Of a DNA stretch of 64,000 nt, positions 63,737 to 64,000 are shown piece after piece. A program made the position numbers and the translations under genes. The notes beneath the pieces are model-generated. The model was not told the origin of the DNA and searched no databases. It saw only the letters and a list, made by a program, of their open reading frames with translations. Source of the DNA: Psychroserpens sp041224425 (GTDB taxonomy: Bacteria; Bacteroidota; Bacteroidia; Flavobacteriales; Flavobacteriaceae); contig NZ_JBGFGL010000067.1 of assembly GCF_041224425.1 (NCBI RefSeq), positions 1 through 64,000 on the forward strand, written 5' to 3'. Position 1 is the first letter of the stretch. Each line of letters opens with the position of its first letter.

Positions 63737-64000
63737 ATGAAGATTTCTCCTCTTATTTGGCTCAGCATTTTTTTTATTACTGGGCAATTCCATTCGCAAA
63801 ATCTAGATAGTTTACTTACAGTAGCTAGAGCAGAAAAAAACGATTCCATTAAATTCGATATCTATAAAACAGTTGGTTTCAATTATATTTTTAATGATAC
63901 TGAAAAGGCCAATAAAGTTATAAAAGAGGGAAGGGCTTTGGCAAAAGCTGCTGGTTATAATTATGGGCTTGCCGAACTCACCAATAACTATGGCATCTTA
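63737..64000 (+). CDS. N-terminal fragment of an exported TPR-type protein (cut by window end)
   Basis: The frame stays open to the last base, giving 88 residues from ATG 63737 (an alternative ATG is at 63716, overlapping the hairpin). It starts with a signal peptide (MKISPLIWLSIFFI ... QFHSQ) and continues with helical TPR-like sequence (LTVARAEKNDSIKFDIYK; ALAKAAGYNYGLAELTNNYG). Such N-termini often precede histidine kinases or LuxR/AraC regulators in flavobacteria, but the rest is outside the window. Confidence 0.75.
   Translation, partial: MKISPLIWLSIFFITGQFHSQNLDSLLTVARAEKNDSIKFDIYKTVGFNYIFNDTEKANKVIKEGRALAKAAGYNYGLAELTNNYGIL

Overview
The window looks like chromosomal sequence from a marine-type member of the Flavobacteriaceae (Bacteroidota). 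The reasons are: strongly AT-rich DNA; gliding and type IX secretion genes (gldJ, porU, porV); a secreted protein with a type IX C-terminal sorting tail; lipoproteins with acidic residues after the lipobox cysteine; start codons without Shine-Dalgarno sequences; and repeated promoters of the Bacteroidota form TTG, 17-21 nt, TAnnTTTG. I see no insertion sequence, prophage, integrase or CRISPR array. This is compact core genome with a few accessory-like modules.

Layout. 1-100 is the 3' end of a 5S rRNA, closing an rRNA operon. 221-8493 holds acyl-CoA dehydrogenase (minus), then anmK, an amino-acid dehydrogenase, a NhaD antiporter, an ExbB/ExbD/TonB-like energy module and folC. Two tRNA-Val genes (anticodons TAC and GAC) follow. 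8812-17251 is murF and gldJ (minus) facing porU-porV. 17327-22984 carries cdd, pyruvate dehydrogenase E1-alpha and E2, an M28 peptidase, an SDR and a HAD phosphatase. 23035-27066 is one large secreted protein joining FG-GAP/ASPIC-UnbV repeats to a vanadium-haloperoxidase-type domain. 27114-31773 holds an SprT-like protein, manC, a DUF389 membrane protein and an MlaE/MlaF pair. 31879-34346 is pafA and a secreted nuclease. 34348-37610 is a minus-strand cluster (KAS III-like, proC, methyltransferase, glycosyltransferase). gcvP follows.

40752-44222 is the most accessory-looking part. It contains a UbiA-like membrane protein, an ECF sigma factor with a small degenerate zf-HC2-like partner, and a GbsR/MarR-type regulator with a membrane protein/methyltransferase operon. 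Two near-identical 26-bp palindromes sit upstream of the regulator and of that operon. 44319-50564 holds an M3 peptidase, purE/purK, an in-frame HPRT-adenylate kinase fusion and obgE. 50587-63532 has a Kv-type channel, a DUF4136 lipoprotein, an SDR, a 2076-residue alpha-2-macroglobulin with an embedded TonB-plug-like domain, a TPR protein, a GSCFA protein, a surface lipoprotein and a beta-propeller protein. A gene truncated by the window edge ends the sequence.

How the parts connect. PorU/PorV export and process cargo such as the haloperoxidase-like protein; GldJ belongs to the gliding machinery. ExbB/ExbD and the TonB-like protein energise outer-membrane processes. PurE/PurK and the HPRT-Adk fusion both serve purine nucleotide supply. 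The best candidates for undescribed elements are an orphan plus-strand small RNA near 46492-46571, the twin GbsR operators, and the alpha-2-macroglobulin/plug chimera. All functions are inferred from motifs read by eye; no database search was possible.
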